Positions 48,278 to 57,820 of a stretch of 64,000 nt of DNA are shown in pieces. Numbering within the stretch: the stretch's first letter is position 1; the number at the start of each line of letters is the position of its first letter. This DNA comes from CAWFYI01 sp963820105 (lineage in GTDB: Bacteria > Patescibacteriota > Saccharimonadia > Saccharimonadales > UBA4665): assembly GCA_963820105.1 (NCBI GenBank), contig CAWFYI010000001.1, forward strand, positions 62,001 through 126,000, written 5' to 3'. The position numbers and the translations under genes were made by a program. The notes under the pieces were generated by a model, which was given only the letters and a program-made list of their open reading frames with translations, made no database searches and was not told the origin of the DNA.

Positions 48278-48901
48278 ATGACAATCTGGTGGCTAGTTCT
48301 TATCCTGGCTTTCCTCGGCAGCGCGGGCATAGCCTTCATATGGCTGGCCGTGCGTATCGGAAGCACGAATACCAAGGCCGGCAAGACAGTAGCAGAATCA
48401 TACCAAGATGCCGCCGACCGCGACATCGAACATCTGTTCAACGAAGAATTCCGGGAAGAGCTGCGAAATCGCGGCCGGTTGAATTTTGAAAAGATCATCA
48501 GCGATAGCGCCATGTTCCTGCAGCAGGATCTTCGCCTGACGACTTCTCAGATTAACGAGTACATGAAGACCGAGATTACGACCAAGCTCAAAGAGGAATT
48601 TGGGAAATACGAGCAATCCATAATGGATGCCAAACAGCTGGCCGTAGAATCCATTCAGAAGACGAACACGGCTATTGATGAGCAGCGCCAACTTCTCAGT
48701 CAGCAGGTCCAGCAGGAAATTATGGCCGAAAAACAAGAAACCATCGATCGCTTCGAGTCCAACATGGCCGATATAGTCAATCATTACGTGCTTGCGGCTA
48801 TCGGCAGCCAGATTGACTTGAACGACCAGCTTGAATATATCCTGGGAGAGCTGGAAGCCAATAAGAAAGCCATCATAGAGGACATACGCAGTGGCGCATG
48901 A
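48278..48901 (+). CDS. atpF: ATP synthase subunit b-like protein
   Basis: A 207-aa protein: N-terminal membrane helix (about 2-22, WWLVLILAFLGSAGIAFIW) and a long charged helix to the C-terminus, the shape of subunit b, the stator of F-type ATPase. Sequence is divergent; the call rests on shape and position directly before delta-alpha-gamma-beta-epsilon. ATG 48278 is chosen because the membrane helix starts there. TATAAT is at 48237-48242 with a short leader holding the palindrome ATGATGATCATCAT. Overlaps the delta gene by 11 bases. Confidence 0.75.
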   Translation: MTIWWLVLILAFLGSAGIAFIWLAVRIGSTNTKAGKTVAESYQDAADRDIEHLFNEEFREELRNRGRLNFEKIISDSAMFLQQDLRLTTSQINEYMKTEITTKLKEEFGKYEQSIMDAKQLAVESIQKTNTAIDEQRQLLSQQVQQEIMAEKQETIDRFESNMADIVNHYVLAAIGSQIDLNDQLEYILGELEANKKAIIEDIRSGA

Positions 48902-49445
48902 TAGTGCAAAAGAATCAGTGACTATGAAACTGCCCGCCGTCATAGCCGGGCCGGCTGACGTGGGCCGCCTGATCCGTGAGCTAGAGATGATCGGTGACAC
49001 CCTGCTTCAGGCTGGCCTGAGGTCTTCCGGCACTTCCAGCAGCGAAGTGAAAATGCCTAAAACCAGCCAGCTGATGGATAGGGCTGTAGAAGCCAATAAG
49101 CTGAATCTGTTACATGAGTCAGACCGCACCGCCTTGAATGAATTTCTGTCAGGCGTTAAGGCGCAGGCGCCGTTACTGCACATAAGCTTAAGCACCGACC
49201 CGTCGCCCAGATTCACTGAAAAATTAGTAGTCTGGCTGCGCCGGGAGGTCCATCCTTCGTTACTGGTGACGATCGGTCTGCAGCCTAACATCGGGGCTGG
49301 CTGTATAGTACGTACCACTAACAAACAGTTTGATTTCTCTCTCCGACAGGATTTTATGAAAAAACGCGACTTGTTGCTCAAGAAAATTGCCGCGCCTCCG
49401 CTTGAACCGGCGCTGGAACCGAAGGCTTCCAAGGAAACGGTATGA
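48891..49445 (+). CDS. atpH: ATP synthase subunit delta
   Basis: A 184-aa stator subunit linking b to alpha. The C-terminal part (PRFTEKLVVWLRREVHPSLLVTIGLQPNIGAGCIV, then DFSLRQDF) fits delta. The N-terminal six-helix domain is hard to see; the first 60 residues are polar. GTG 48891 has GAGGA eight bases before; ATG 48924 is an alternative. Stop and alpha start overlap. Confidence 0.75.
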   Translation: MAHDSAKESVTMKLPAVIAGPADVGRLIRELEMIGDTLLQAGLRSSGTSSSEVKMPKTSQLMDRAVEANKLNLLHESDRTALNEFLSGVKAQAPLLHISLSTDPSPRFTEKLVVWLRREVHPSLLVTIGLQPNIGAGCIVRTTNKQFDFSLRQDFMKKRDLLLKKIAAPPLEPALEPKASKETV

Positions 49446-50965
49446 CCAGCGACAACAAGCATTTCAACCATCTGGTAGAATCCGGGAAACCAGTAGGCGA
49501 AGTAGTCAGCGTTGAGAAATTCATAGTGCGGATACGCGGCTTGCAGCCGTGTTCCGTGCACGCGCTGGTAATGTTCGAAGATGGCAGTAAAGGCTTCGTA
49601 AACGAAGTACTCAGTGACTATGTGCTGGTATTCCAGCTTGGCTCCGAGCCTCTTAGCGTAGGTATGACGGCCGTACTCCAGCACGATGAACTGGTGTGCA
49701 AGGTCGGCAAGGATTTCATAGGCCGGGCGGTTTCAGTCACGGGCGACCCGCTGGATGGCAAGGGGCCGATCGCGACTGACGGGGTCTGGCCTGTTTTCAA
49801 TGTGGCGCCTCCGCTGCACGGACGCAAAGTCCTGGAAGACCAGTTGGAGAGCGGCGTCTGCGCCATTGACTCCTTATTCCCATTGGTACGCGGACAGCGC
49901 ATGGCTTTGTTGGGTGACAGCAAATCGGGCAAGAGCAGTCTGGTAACCCAGATGGCCACTAACCAGAAAAATACTGACCAAATCGTAGTCTACTGTCTGA
50001 TCGCTAAACGCCGCAGCGATGTCGACGCCTTGCTTACGCGGTTGCAAGAGAGCGGCGGTCTGGAAAAGGCCATCGTGGTGGTATCGACTATGTTTGAGTC
50101 CCCCATCATGAGCTACCTGGCACCTTATGTAGCCTGTTCCATGGCCGAATATCTATGGCAGAAATGCGACCAGGACACCATAATCATCTATGATGACCTG
50201 ACCAGCCACGCCCACGTTTACCGCGAGGTTTCCTTGCTTTCGGGCGCCAGCCCCGGCCGCGATTCTTACCCTGGCGATATGTTCTACGTACACTCCAGCT
50301 TATTGGAGCGCGCCGGACGACTGGACAAAAGCGGCAAATGCCTCACGGTCATCCCTGTAGTCCACATCGCGAACGGCGATATAACCGCCTATCTGCCCAC
50401 CAACATAATGTCGATCACGGACGGGCAGTGGATCTTGGATATGGAAACGTTCAGATCCGGCGTGAGACCGGCCATCAACATGGGTCTGAGCGTCACGCGT
50501 ACGGGCGGCGTTGGCCATAACAAGCGGCAAAAGGAGCTGGCTGCTAAAACCCTTAAGATACTTGCTGATTACCGCCAGGCGGACGAATTTTCACATTTTG
50601 GCGCGGAGCTGGCCGTCGAGGCCATACATGTGCTGGCCGCCGGCAAACGTATCTTCAAGGTCATTACTCAAAGCCCCGGCGAGACGTTCTCGCTGATGAG
50701 CCAGCAGCTGATGTTCGACCTGGTACTTAACCTAAAACCCGACGAAGGCCTGGACATCAACCTTTTAAAGGCCAGCGTACCGGAGTTCGCTGCCAAGGCC
50801 GCCAAAGACGAGGATTATGCCGGCATCCGCGACCAACTGAAGGCCAAATGCGTCATCCGGCTCAACGCCCAGTCTGCCGCCCAGTCTGCCGCCAAACCAG
50901 CAGCCAAACCGGCCGCCCAGCCCACCGAAATGAAGCCTGACAATGCCGCGGGAGCCGCAAAATGA
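49442..50965 (+). CDS. atpA: ATP synthase subunit alpha
   Basis: A 507-aa non-catalytic nucleotide-binding subunit. Seen: the P-loop is GDSKSGKSSL rather than the usual GDRQTGKT, then VYCLIAKRRSDVD, and SLLSGASPGRDSYPGDMFYVHSSLLERAGR, the alpha signature. The C-terminus has a repetitive Ala/Pro/Lys/Gln tail (AQSAAQSAAKPAAKPAA) not seen in standard alpha. Overlaps both neighbours by four bases. Confidence 0.95.
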   Translation: MTSDNKHFNHLVESGKPVGEVVSVEKFIVRIRGLQPCSVHALVMFEDGSKGFVNEVLSDYVLVFQLGSEPLSVGMTAVLQHDELVCKVGKDFIGRAVSVTGDPLDGKGPIATDGVWPVFNVAPPLHGRKVLEDQLESGVCAIDSLFPLVRGQRMALLGDSKSGKSSLVTQMATNQKNTDQIVVYCLIAKRRSDVDALLTRLQESGGLEKAIVVVSTMFESPIMSYLAPYVACSMAEYLWQKCDQDTIIIYDDLTSHAHVYREVSLLSGASPGRDSYPGDMFYVHSSLLERAGRLDKSGKCLTVIPVVHIANGDITAYLPTNIMSITDGQWILDMETFRSGVRPAINMGLSVTRTGGVGHNKRQKELAAKTLKILADYRQADEFSHFGAELAVEAIHVLAAGKRIFKVITQSPGETFSLMSQQLMFDLVLNLKPDEGLDINLLKASVPEFAAKAAKDEDYAGIRDQLKAKCVIRLNAQSAAQSAAKPAAKPAAQPTEMKPDNAAGAAK

Positions 50966-51831
50966 AACGTCCGCGAGAACTAGCCCGCGAAGAAACGTCC
51001 ATGGAGACGCTGGTCAAACTGACCAATAGCTTCGAAGGCATCGCCAGCATGCGCATATCAAAGATAAAAGACCAGGTAGTTCAATCTACTAGATTCTTCA
51101 ATGAACTCTGGGGCATATATTCGCAGATACATGTCGATGAACACTTCCAGTTCGGCCGCGAGGCGAGCGAGTCCGAAGTCGAAAAAGAGCTGTACATAAT
51201 CATCACGGCGGAAGGCGGCTTCAGCGGCGACATAGACCAGAAGCTGGTGCGTTTGATGCTGCAGAGTCATGACCCTGCCAAGCAGGACATAATAGTCGTC
51301 GGCAGCCACGGTGCAGCCCAGCTATCCCAGAGGGGCGTCAGGTTCAGGAAATATTTCAAGATGCCGGTGAAGGATCGCAACATCAACGTCACACCGATAA
51401 TCCACGAGGTCCAACGCTATAGGTCTACCAAGTTGTTCTATCAGGAATATGTGTCGCTTATGGTACAGGACGTCAAGCATATCGCCCTATCTACGGCTGT
51501 GAAGCAGCGTGGAAATGCCAGCCAGGGTGCCGACAGTATGATTAACGAGCACACGTATATTTTCGAACCGAGCATGTATGCCGTGGTCGCGCACCTGGAG
51601 CGCTCCATGATGCAGATAGCTGTCAGCCAGTTGATATTGGAATCCAAGCTGGCGCAGTACGCCGCCCGTTTCCGGGCTATGAGCGCTTCGCATCAGAGAG
51701 CCTCGGAAGCGAAAGACGATCTGCACCTGGCTTATAACCAAGCTCGCAGAAGCATCAAGGACGAACGCCTGAAGGAAATTGTCAACAGCTTGAAGAAGAC
51801 CAAGAAGACCAGAGCCGGAGCAAGGATATAG
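50962..51831 (+). CDS. atpG: ATP synthase subunit gamma
   Basis: The rotating central stalk, 289 aa. Seen: N-terminal helix SFEGIASMRISKIKDQVVQS, a Rossmann-like middle (YIIITAEGGFSGDIDQKLV), and a C-terminal helix (ASEAKDDLHLAYNQARRSIKDERLKEIV). Divergent but in the right place and of the right length. Starts within the alpha stop and ends one base before beta. Confidence 0.88.
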   Translation: MKRPRELAREETSMETLVKLTNSFEGIASMRISKIKDQVVQSTRFFNELWGIYSQIHVDEHFQFGREASESEVEKELYIIITAEGGFSGDIDQKLVRLMLQSHDPAKQDIIVVGSHGAAQLSQRGVRFRKYFKMPVKDRNINVTPIIHEVQRYRSTKLFYQEYVSLMVQDVKHIALSTAVKQRGNASQGADSMINEHTYIFEPSMYAVVAHLERSMMQIAVSQLILESKLAQYAARFRAMSASHQRASEAKDDLHLAYNQARRSIKDERLKEIVNSLKKTKKTRAGARI

Positions 51832-51832
51832 C

Positions 51833-53137
51833 ATGGCCGGTACAATAGTCAGCATCAAGGATTTCGTAGTGTACGCCCAGTTCGATGAGGACGTTCCCGG
51901 CCCGAACGAATTAGTGACGATACAGAACGGTCACGAGACCGAGCTGTTGGTCGACCACCTGGAACCGGGTGGCATAGCGCTATGCCTGAATATCCGCAGC
52001 GACCTGCGTCTCTCCAAAGGCATGGAGGTCAAACGTGCCCACAAAGGTATAGAGATACCCGTAGGCGACGGTATAATCGGCCGGATATTCAATGCTCTAG
52101 GCGACCCGCTGGACGGCCAGGATCCGTTGTCGGGCGATGACGTACCGTACAGGGATATACAGAAATTACCGGCACAGACCTCCGATTTCAGAATTGCCAA
52201 ACCGGAGATACTTGAAACAGGCATCAAGGTGATAGACTTCTTCACGCCTTTCGTGAAAGGACGCAAGATCGGGATAATCGGCGGTGCTGGCGTAGGCAAG
52301 ACTGTGCTGACCATGGAGCTGATTAACAACATAGCCAAGAGCGACGCAGGCTTGTCATTCTTCTCGGGTATAGGCGAGCGCATCCGCGAAGGACATGAGC
52401 TGTATGTGACGCTTCAGGAAAATGACCTTCTAAAAAGCACTTGCCTGTTTTTCGCTCAGATGAATGAGAATCCTGTGCAGCGTTCGCTGATCGGTCTGGC
52501 GGCCGCTACCGCGGCGGAGCACTTCCGCGATGAAAAGAAGAAGGACCTCCTGTTCTTCGCCGACAACATGTATCGCTACGTTCAGGCCCGCAACGAGCTT
52601 TCTACCATCATGGACGAAGTGCCGAGCGAAGGCGGCTATGAGCCGACGATATTTTCCGACGTCAAAGTCCTGCAGGATCGTTTGAGTTCGAATGAGAACG
52701 GCTCAATCACTTCAGTGCAGACCATTTACGTGCCGGCCGACGACATCAGCGATCCGGCGGTGCAGTTTATCCAGCACGAGATGGATTCCGTTATCGTGCT
52801 GTCGCGCAAGGTCGCCGAACAAGGCATACGGCCGGCGGTGGATCTGAGCCTTACGTCTTCGTCGTTATTGACGCCGGAGATCGTAGGGGAGCGGCATTAC
52901 CTGTTAAGCGTGCAAGTGCAGGCCCTTCTAGAGAAATACGAGTCGCTTAAAGGCATCATCGCCATCATAGGCGAAAGCGAGCTTAGCGCGGCTGACCGGG
53001 CCGACTATAACAAAGCTAAAAAACTCATAACTAACTTTACCCAGAACATGCACGTCATGACCAAGCAAAACGGCATACCGGGTAATTTTTTCAGTCGCGA
53101 GGATACGCTTAAGAGCATCGAGGAGATCCTGCTATGA
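51833..53137 (+). CDS. atpD: ATP synthase subunit beta
   Basis: The catalytic subunit, 434 aa, somewhat shorter than usual. Seen: GGAGVGKTVLTMELINNIAK (P-loop), GIGERIREGHELYVTL (family normally GERTREG), LLFFADNMYRYVQA, and a DELSEAD-like segment (GESELSAADRADY). Ends overlapping epsilon by four bases. Confidence 0.96.
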   Translation: MAGTIVSIKDFVVYAQFDEDVPGPNELVTIQNGHETELLVDHLEPGGIALCLNIRSDLRLSKGMEVKRAHKGIEIPVGDGIIGRIFNALGDPLDGQDPLSGDDVPYRDIQKLPAQTSDFRIAKPEILETGIKVIDFFTPFVKGRKIGIIGGAGVGKTVLTMELINNIAKSDAGLSFFSGIGERIREGHELYVTLQENDLLKSTCLFFAQMNENPVQRSLIGLAAATAAEHFRDEKKKDLLFFADNMYRYVQARNELSTIMDEVPSEGGYEPTIFSDVKVLQDRLSSNENGSITSVQTIYVPADDISDPAVQFIQHEMDSVIVLSRKVAEQGIRPAVDLSLTSSSLLTPEIVGERHYLLSVQVQALLEKYESLKGIIAIIGESELSAADRADYNKAKKLITNFTQNMHVMTKQNGIPGNFFSREDTLKSIEEILL

Positions 53138-53517
53138 CCACTGAGCCGCAAAAACCCTCCTCGCTGGACGAGCAGAAAGTCATAGAAGAACAGGCCGCTC
53201 CGGAGGCAAGATCAGAAAAGGAAGAGCGCCGCGCCGCCGCGGAATTCAGCAAGGCTGGAGAACACGGCAAATCCGACATGCGCGTCAAGGTCTATTCGCC
53301 GTTCAGGAATTATTATGAAGGCCAGGCGCTCAGCGTCTCGGCAGTAAATGCCACCGGCCCTTTTGACATTCTGCCCCGACATCACAATTTTATATCGCTG
53401 CTTAGCGCAGGCGATCTTGTAGTTCGCAGGAACAAGGACGACGAAAGGAAAATAATCATTTCCGGCGGAATCGTGCACGTAAAGGCGGACGAGGTCATAG
53501 TTTTTCTGGACGTCTGA
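53134..53517 (+). CDS. atpC: ATP synthase subunit epsilon, beta-sandwich only
   Basis: A 127-aa protein. Residues about 48-127 form the epsilon beta-sandwich (MRVKVYSPFRNYYEG ... GPFDILPRHHNFISLLSAGDLVV). The C-terminal two-helix domain that inhibits ATP hydrolysis in other bacteria is absent. A 45-residue charged N-terminal extension (EEQAAPEARSEKEERRAAA) is added instead. Confidence 0.85.
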   Translation: MTTEPQKPSSLDEQKVIEEQAAPEARSEKEERRAAAEFSKAGEHGKSDMRVKVYSPFRNYYEGQALSVSAVNATGPFDILPRHHNFISLLSAGDLVVRRNKDDERKIIISGGIVHVKADEVIVFLDV

Positions 53518-53545
53518 CCGCCGCGATTTGTTAAAATAAAACGAT

Positions 53546-54577
53546 ATGGCAAAGAAGGTGTATGTCGGCATGTCCGGCGGGGTCGACTCGTCCGTAACCG
53601 CCGCGCTGTTAAATGAGCGCGGCTACGACGTCACGGGCGTGTATATGAAGAATTGGAGCCGGGATTTCCCAGGCTTCAAATGCCCGTGGAAAGAAGATTA
53701 TCAGGATGCTAAGCGCGTGGCCGTACAGCATGGTATAGACCTCAAGACTTATGATTTCGAGAAGCAATATCGCCGCAAAGTCGTGGACTACATGGTGCGC
53801 GAATACCAGGCCGGCCGCACGCCCAACCCGGACATCATGTGCAACCAGGAAGTTAAGTTCAAATTGTTTCTGGATACTGCATTGAAAAATGGCGCCGATC
53901 TGATAGCCACAGGCCACTATGCACGAATCAAAGACGGCAAACTGTTCACGGGTTTGGACAGCGCCAAGGATCAGTCCTACTTCCTGTACCGCGTGACCGA
54001 AGAAGCCTTGCGCAGCAGCCTGATGCCGATCGGCGAGATGAAAAAATCGGAGGTCCGAACGCTCGCCAAGAAGTTGGGTTTGGCCACAGCAGAGAAGAAA
54101 GACAGCCAGGGCATCTGTTTCGTCGGCAAAGTAGGCATAAAGGAATTCCTGCTGAATGAGCTGGGGCCTCAGTCGCAGGGTCCGATCATCGACCAGGACG
54201 GCAAGGAAATAGGCAGGCACGACGGGGCGATCTTCTATACCATAGGGCAACGTCACGGTTTGGACGTGGGCGGCGGCCTGCCGTACTATGTAAGCCGCAA
54301 GGATATGAAGACCAATACCGTCTACGTCACAACCAACCTGGACGATAAGGAGTTATGGACGAAGGAAGTCCGGCTGGAAGACCCGCACTGGATCAATGGG
54401 AAGCCCGCCAGCGCCAAAAAGTATAAAGCGCGGTTGCGATACCGCGGCCCGCTGGTAGGCTGTGACTTAAAGGGCAGAAAACTGATACTGAGCGAGGAGC
54501 AGCGCGGCCTCGCAGCCGGCCAATCCGCCGTAATCTACGACGGCGACCGCGTCCTAGGCGGCGGCATCATATCTTAG
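53546..54577 (+). CDS. mnmA: tRNA 2-thiouridylase
   Basis: ATP-dependent thiolation of U34 in Lys, Glu and Gln tRNAs. 343 aa. Seen: PP-loop GMSGGVDSSVTA, TPNPDIMCNQEVKF (first catalytic Cys), and DSQGICFVGK (second). A TGTTAAAAT box ends eight nt before the ATG. It needs sulfur from a desulfurase such as that at 47086-48228. tRNA-Lys and tRNA-Glu are also in the window. Confidence 0.96.
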   Translation: MAKKVYVGMSGGVDSSVTAALLNERGYDVTGVYMKNWSRDFPGFKCPWKEDYQDAKRVAVQHGIDLKTYDFEKQYRRKVVDYMVREYQAGRTPNPDIMCNQEVKFKLFLDTALKNGADLIATGHYARIKDGKLFTGLDSAKDQSYFLYRVTEEALRSSLMPIGEMKKSEVRTLAKKLGLATAEKKDSQGICFVGKVGIKEFLLNELGPQSQGPIIDQDGKEIGRHDGAIFYTIGQRHGLDVGGGLPYYVSRKDMKTNTVYVTTNLDDKELWTKEVRLEDPHWINGKPASAKKYKARLRYRGPLVGCDLKGRKLILSEEQRGLAAGQSAVIYDGDRVLGGGIIS

Positions 54578-54605
54578 GCATAAGCGTGTCTGTTACACTA
54601 AGAAC

Positions 54606-55130
54606 ATGAAAGCGGTATTCCTTGACCGTGACGGTACGCTTATAGTCGACCCGCCCGACTTGCGCGTGGACAGGATTTCTAAAATCCACTTGTTCCCTGA
54701 CGTCTTCAAAGCCATGAAGCGTCTGGCGGAATTGGATTACGGGATTTTCCTGGTCACGAACGAGGCAAGCATAGCGGAAGGCCGGCTTGACGAAGAAGGC
54801 TTCCACCGCCTGAATGGCATCCTACTGGAACTGCTTGAACCAACAGGCGCAAAGATACTCAAAACTTATTTTTGTCCGCACGGCGAAGACAGCACATGCG
54901 AATGCCGCAAACCCAAACCCAAGCTTCTGCAGGATGCCGCCAAGGAGTTCGATATCGATCTGAAGCAGTCATGGTCCATCGGCGACCGCGAGTCGGACAT
55001 AAAGGCCGGCATAGCCGCCGGCACCAAGACCATACTGGTGCAGACCGGCAATCACCCGGTCGAAACCAAAGAAGCCGACCACACCGCCAAAGACATCCTG
55101 GAAGCGGTCGAATACATAGCCGAGCACTAA
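54606..55130 (+). CDS. HAD phosphatase, GmhB/HisB-N type
   Basis: A 174-aa haloacid-dehalogenase-fold phosphatase. Seen: motif I FLDRDGTLIVD, motif II VTNEAS, a zinc loop CPHGEDSTCECRKP, and motif IV SIGDRESDIKAG. These match heptose- or histidinol-bisphosphate phosphatases. With no heptose or histidine genes in the window, the substrate is open. An extended -10 (TGTTACACT) ends six nt before the ATG. Confidence 0.88.
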   Translation: MKAVFLDRDGTLIVDPPDLRVDRISKIHLFPDVFKAMKRLAELDYGIFLVTNEASIAEGRLDEEGFHRLNGILLELLEPTGAKILKTYFCPHGEDSTCECRKPKPKLLQDAAKEFDIDLKQSWSIGDRESDIKAGIAAGTKTILVQTGNHPVETKEADHTAKDILEAVEYIAEH

Positions 55131-55148
55131 TCTGTTACAATTTAACAG

Positions 55149-57101
55149 ATGACAGCACAGGAAATTCGCAAAGCGTATCTGGACTTTTTCACGGAGCGCG
55201 GACACAAGGTGATTCCGCGCGCTTTAGCAGTGCCGTACAACGATCCTACCACGCTGTTCACCGGCTCCGGCATGCAGCCGCTCATACCGTACCTGCTTGG
55301 CGAACCGCACCCGGAGGGCAGGCGCCTGGTCGACAGCCAGACCTGCCTGCGCGCCCAGGACATCGAAGAGGTCGGCGACAACCGCCATACCACGTTCTTC
55401 GAGATGCTCGGCAACTGGTCGCTGGGCGATTATTTCAAAGAGGATCAGATCCGCTGGTTCTTCAGCTTCCTGACTGACACGGCAGGCCTGGACCCGGCCA
55501 AGCTCTATGTAAGTTGTTTCATCGGCAGTGATAAGCACGGCATTCCTAAGGACACGGAGACAGCGGAGATTTGGCAGAAGGTCTTCGCCGAAAAGAACAT
55601 CGACGCCGAAGTCGTTGCTATAGGCAGTCAATCGGACGGCGACAAATCAGGCATGGGCGGAGGGCGCATATTCTTCTACGATGACGCAGAAAACTGGTGG
55701 AGCCGCGGCGGCGGCCTGGAACAGACGCCGGTCGGTGATCCCTGCGGCCCGGACAGCGAGGTATTCTATGACTTCGGCGAAGAACACCACGACAACAGCT
55801 TCGGCCAGCCGCACCCCGCCAGTGATTCCGGCCGCTTCATGGAAATCGGCAACCAAGTTTTCATGCAGTACTTGCGCACGAACAAAGGTTTTGAGCCGTT
55901 AAAAGAAAAGAACGTTGACTTCGGCGGCGGCCTGGAGCGCATCGCGGCCGCGGCAATAGATAACCCGGATGTTTTCAAAATCAGCATAATATGGCCGATT
56001 ATTGAGAAACTCGAGGAACTCTCCGGCAAGAAATACGACGCGCACACCAACGCCATGCGTGTCATTGCCGACCACTTGCGCGCGGCTACGTTCCTGGCCG
56101 TGGACGGCGTGAAGCCCAGCAACAAAGAACAAGGTTATGTTATGCGCCGCCTGCTTCGCCGCTCCATCCGCTACGCGTTCGAACTGGGTGTGGAACAGAA
56201 TTTCCTGGAGCAGGTCGTTCCGGTCATTGCCGACATGTACCACGAAGATTTTCCCGAAGTCGCCGCCAAGCGCGACGAAGTAATCCAAATTCTGGTCCGC
56301 GAAGAAAAAGTCTTCCGCCAAACCCTCCGCAAAGGCCTGAAAGAGTTTGAAAAAAACACGCATGCCTTTGTACTAGATCATTCACGTCTGGATAGCGGTG
56401 ACACACTGGACGGACCAACCAAACAAAACATCGATGAGCTGTCTGGCGAAATAATCTTCAAACTTTATGATACATATGGGTTCCCGGTTGAATTAGTCAA
56501 GGAAGAAGCCTTCAAACGAAATATTGATGTTTCTGACGATGCTGATAAGGAATTCGAACGCCTTATGACAGAACAGCGCGAGCGCTCGAAGACCGCGAGC
56601 AAGGGCGTTTTTAAAGGTGGGTTGGGCGGCCAAACCTTGCAGCACAAGAAGTACCACACCGCCACCCACCTGATGTACCAAGCCCTGCGCGACGTGCTAG
56701 GCGATCACGTCATTCAGCGCGGCTCTAATATTACCGAGGAGCGGCTGCGTTTTGACTTCAGCCATCCCCGGAAAGTGACCCCCGAGGAGATTAGAAGGGT
56801 CGAGGATATAGTGAACCAGCAAATTGATAAAGACCTGAAAGTTTCGTTCAAAGAATACCCCACCAAGGTGGCCGTAGAAGAGAGGGGCGCGCTTGGTCAG
56901 TTCGGCGACCGCTACGGCGACACGGTCAAAGTTTACAGTATGATTGCCGATGGCGCCGACAAGCCCTTCAGTTTTGAAATCTGCGGCGGCCCGCACGTCG
57001 ACCACGCCGGCCAGCTCGCCGAGGGCGGCAAGCGCTTCAAAATCATCAAGGAAGAATCCAGCTCCGCCGGCATCCGCCGCATCAAAGCCGTCCTGGCGTA
57101 A
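55149..57101 (+). CDS. alaS: Alanyl-tRNA synthetase lacking C-Ala domain
   Basis: Class II synthetase. 650 aa against about 875 in E. coli. Seen: class II core (AYLDFFTERGHKVIPR; GNWSLGDYFKE), GGGLERIAAA, MRRLLRRSIRYAF tRNA part, and the editing domain with zinc ligands HTATH and CGGPHVDH, ending soon after. The C-terminal C-Ala domain is missing, as I recall for several reduced CPR genomes. A TGTTACAAT box ends seven nt before the ATG. Confidence 0.95.
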   Translation: MTAQEIRKAYLDFFTERGHKVIPRALAVPYNDPTTLFTGSGMQPLIPYLLGEPHPEGRRLVDSQTCLRAQDIEEVGDNRHTTFFEMLGNWSLGDYFKEDQIRWFFSFLTDTAGLDPAKLYVSCFIGSDKHGIPKDTETAEIWQKVFAEKNIDAEVVAIGSQSDGDKSGMGGGRIFFYDDAENWWSRGGGLEQTPVGDPCGPDSEVFYDFGEEHHDNSFGQPHPASDSGRFMEIGNQVFMQYLRTNKGFEPLKEKNVDFGGGLERIAAAAIDNPDVFKISIIWPIIEKLEELSGKKYDAHTNAMRVIADHLRAATFLAVDGVKPSNKEQGYVMRRLLRRSIRYAFELGVEQNFLEQVVPVIADMYHEDFPEVAAKRDEVIQILVREEKVFRQTLRKGLKEFEKNTHAFVLDHSRLDSGDTLDGPTKQNIDELSGEIIFKLYDTYGFPVELVKEEAFKRNIDVSDDADKEFERLMTEQRERSKTASKGVFKGGLGGQTLQHKKYHTATHLMYQALRDVLGDHVIQRGSNITEERLRFDFSHPRKVTPEEIRRVEDIVNQQIDKDLKVSFKEYPTKVAVEERGALGQFGDRYGDTVKVYSMIADGADKPFSFEICGGPHVDHAGQLAEGGKRFKIIKEESSSAGIRRIKAVLA

Positions 57102-57160
57102 ATTACTAACCCAACACCGTATTGACCATACAGCATACTATATGACATAATAATAAAATT

Positions 57161-57790
57161 ATGGCTTCACCCGAAGAGCTTACAGTACATACTGTTCCAA
57201 GCAAATGGATAGGATATGGCCACCACCTCAATGATAGCCCTAACCTTGAACCCTACCGGCGTGTCGTTGGCGTTGCGTCACCTGACGGTAATATAACTTG
57301 GGCAAGAGGCCGGAAATCGGATGGAAGCCCGGTTGATCGTGGTTCTTTGTATACTTCTGAAGACACACAAGAGATTGAACTGCCCTTTAGTGACGAACTT
57401 GCAGGCCGGCTTACACGCTATTTTGAGTGGTATCTTACTGATCCGATGCGAGATAGCTACAATTGTCATAGTTTCGGATTTTGGATGGAAGGACGCCGGG
57501 GCGGCAACCCCGATATTGGCTATCGCTTGGCGGCTCTTGCCGCAGAAAGACAAATTGTCAAAGGCGATCCATATCTAGCTGTTGGACAACACGCCATTAT
57601 AGGAAATACAAACCCTTTCGATTGTGATCCGCCCGCCTATCACTCAGTCGTTGGATTGGGGGAAGATCGTGATGAATGCATTCAAATCATGGGCCCTTTG
57701 GGGCATTTGGGAATCACAAGCATGGCTGCTCTGGCACACAGGTTCTCCGAAGATTATCAAACACTCTATTTGACAAGACACCCAAGCTGA
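57161..57790 (+). CDS. Unknown 209-aa protein, possibly papain-like
   Basis: Not recognised. Soluble, no signal peptide. Seen: YNCHSFGFWMEG near residue 105 and AYHSVVGLGEDRDECI near 160, a Cys...His pair with flanks reminiscent of NlpC/P60-type cysteine peptidases. The coding region is AT-richer than its neighbours. Its start is ATG 57161; a -10-like CATAAT lies nine nt before. Confidence 0.5.
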   Translation: MASPEELTVHTVPSKWIGYGHHLNDSPNLEPYRRVVGVASPDGNITWARGRKSDGSPVDRGSLYTSEDTQEIELPFSDELAGRLTRYFEWYLTDPMRDSYNCHSFGFWMEGRRGGNPDIGYRLAALAAERQIVKGDPYLAVGQHAIIGNTNPFDCDPPAYHSVVGLGEDRDECIQIMGPLGHLGITSMAALAHRFSEDYQTLYLTRHPS

Positions 57791-57820
57791 AGATAATCAC
57801 AAGCGTGCTAAACTTCTGGC

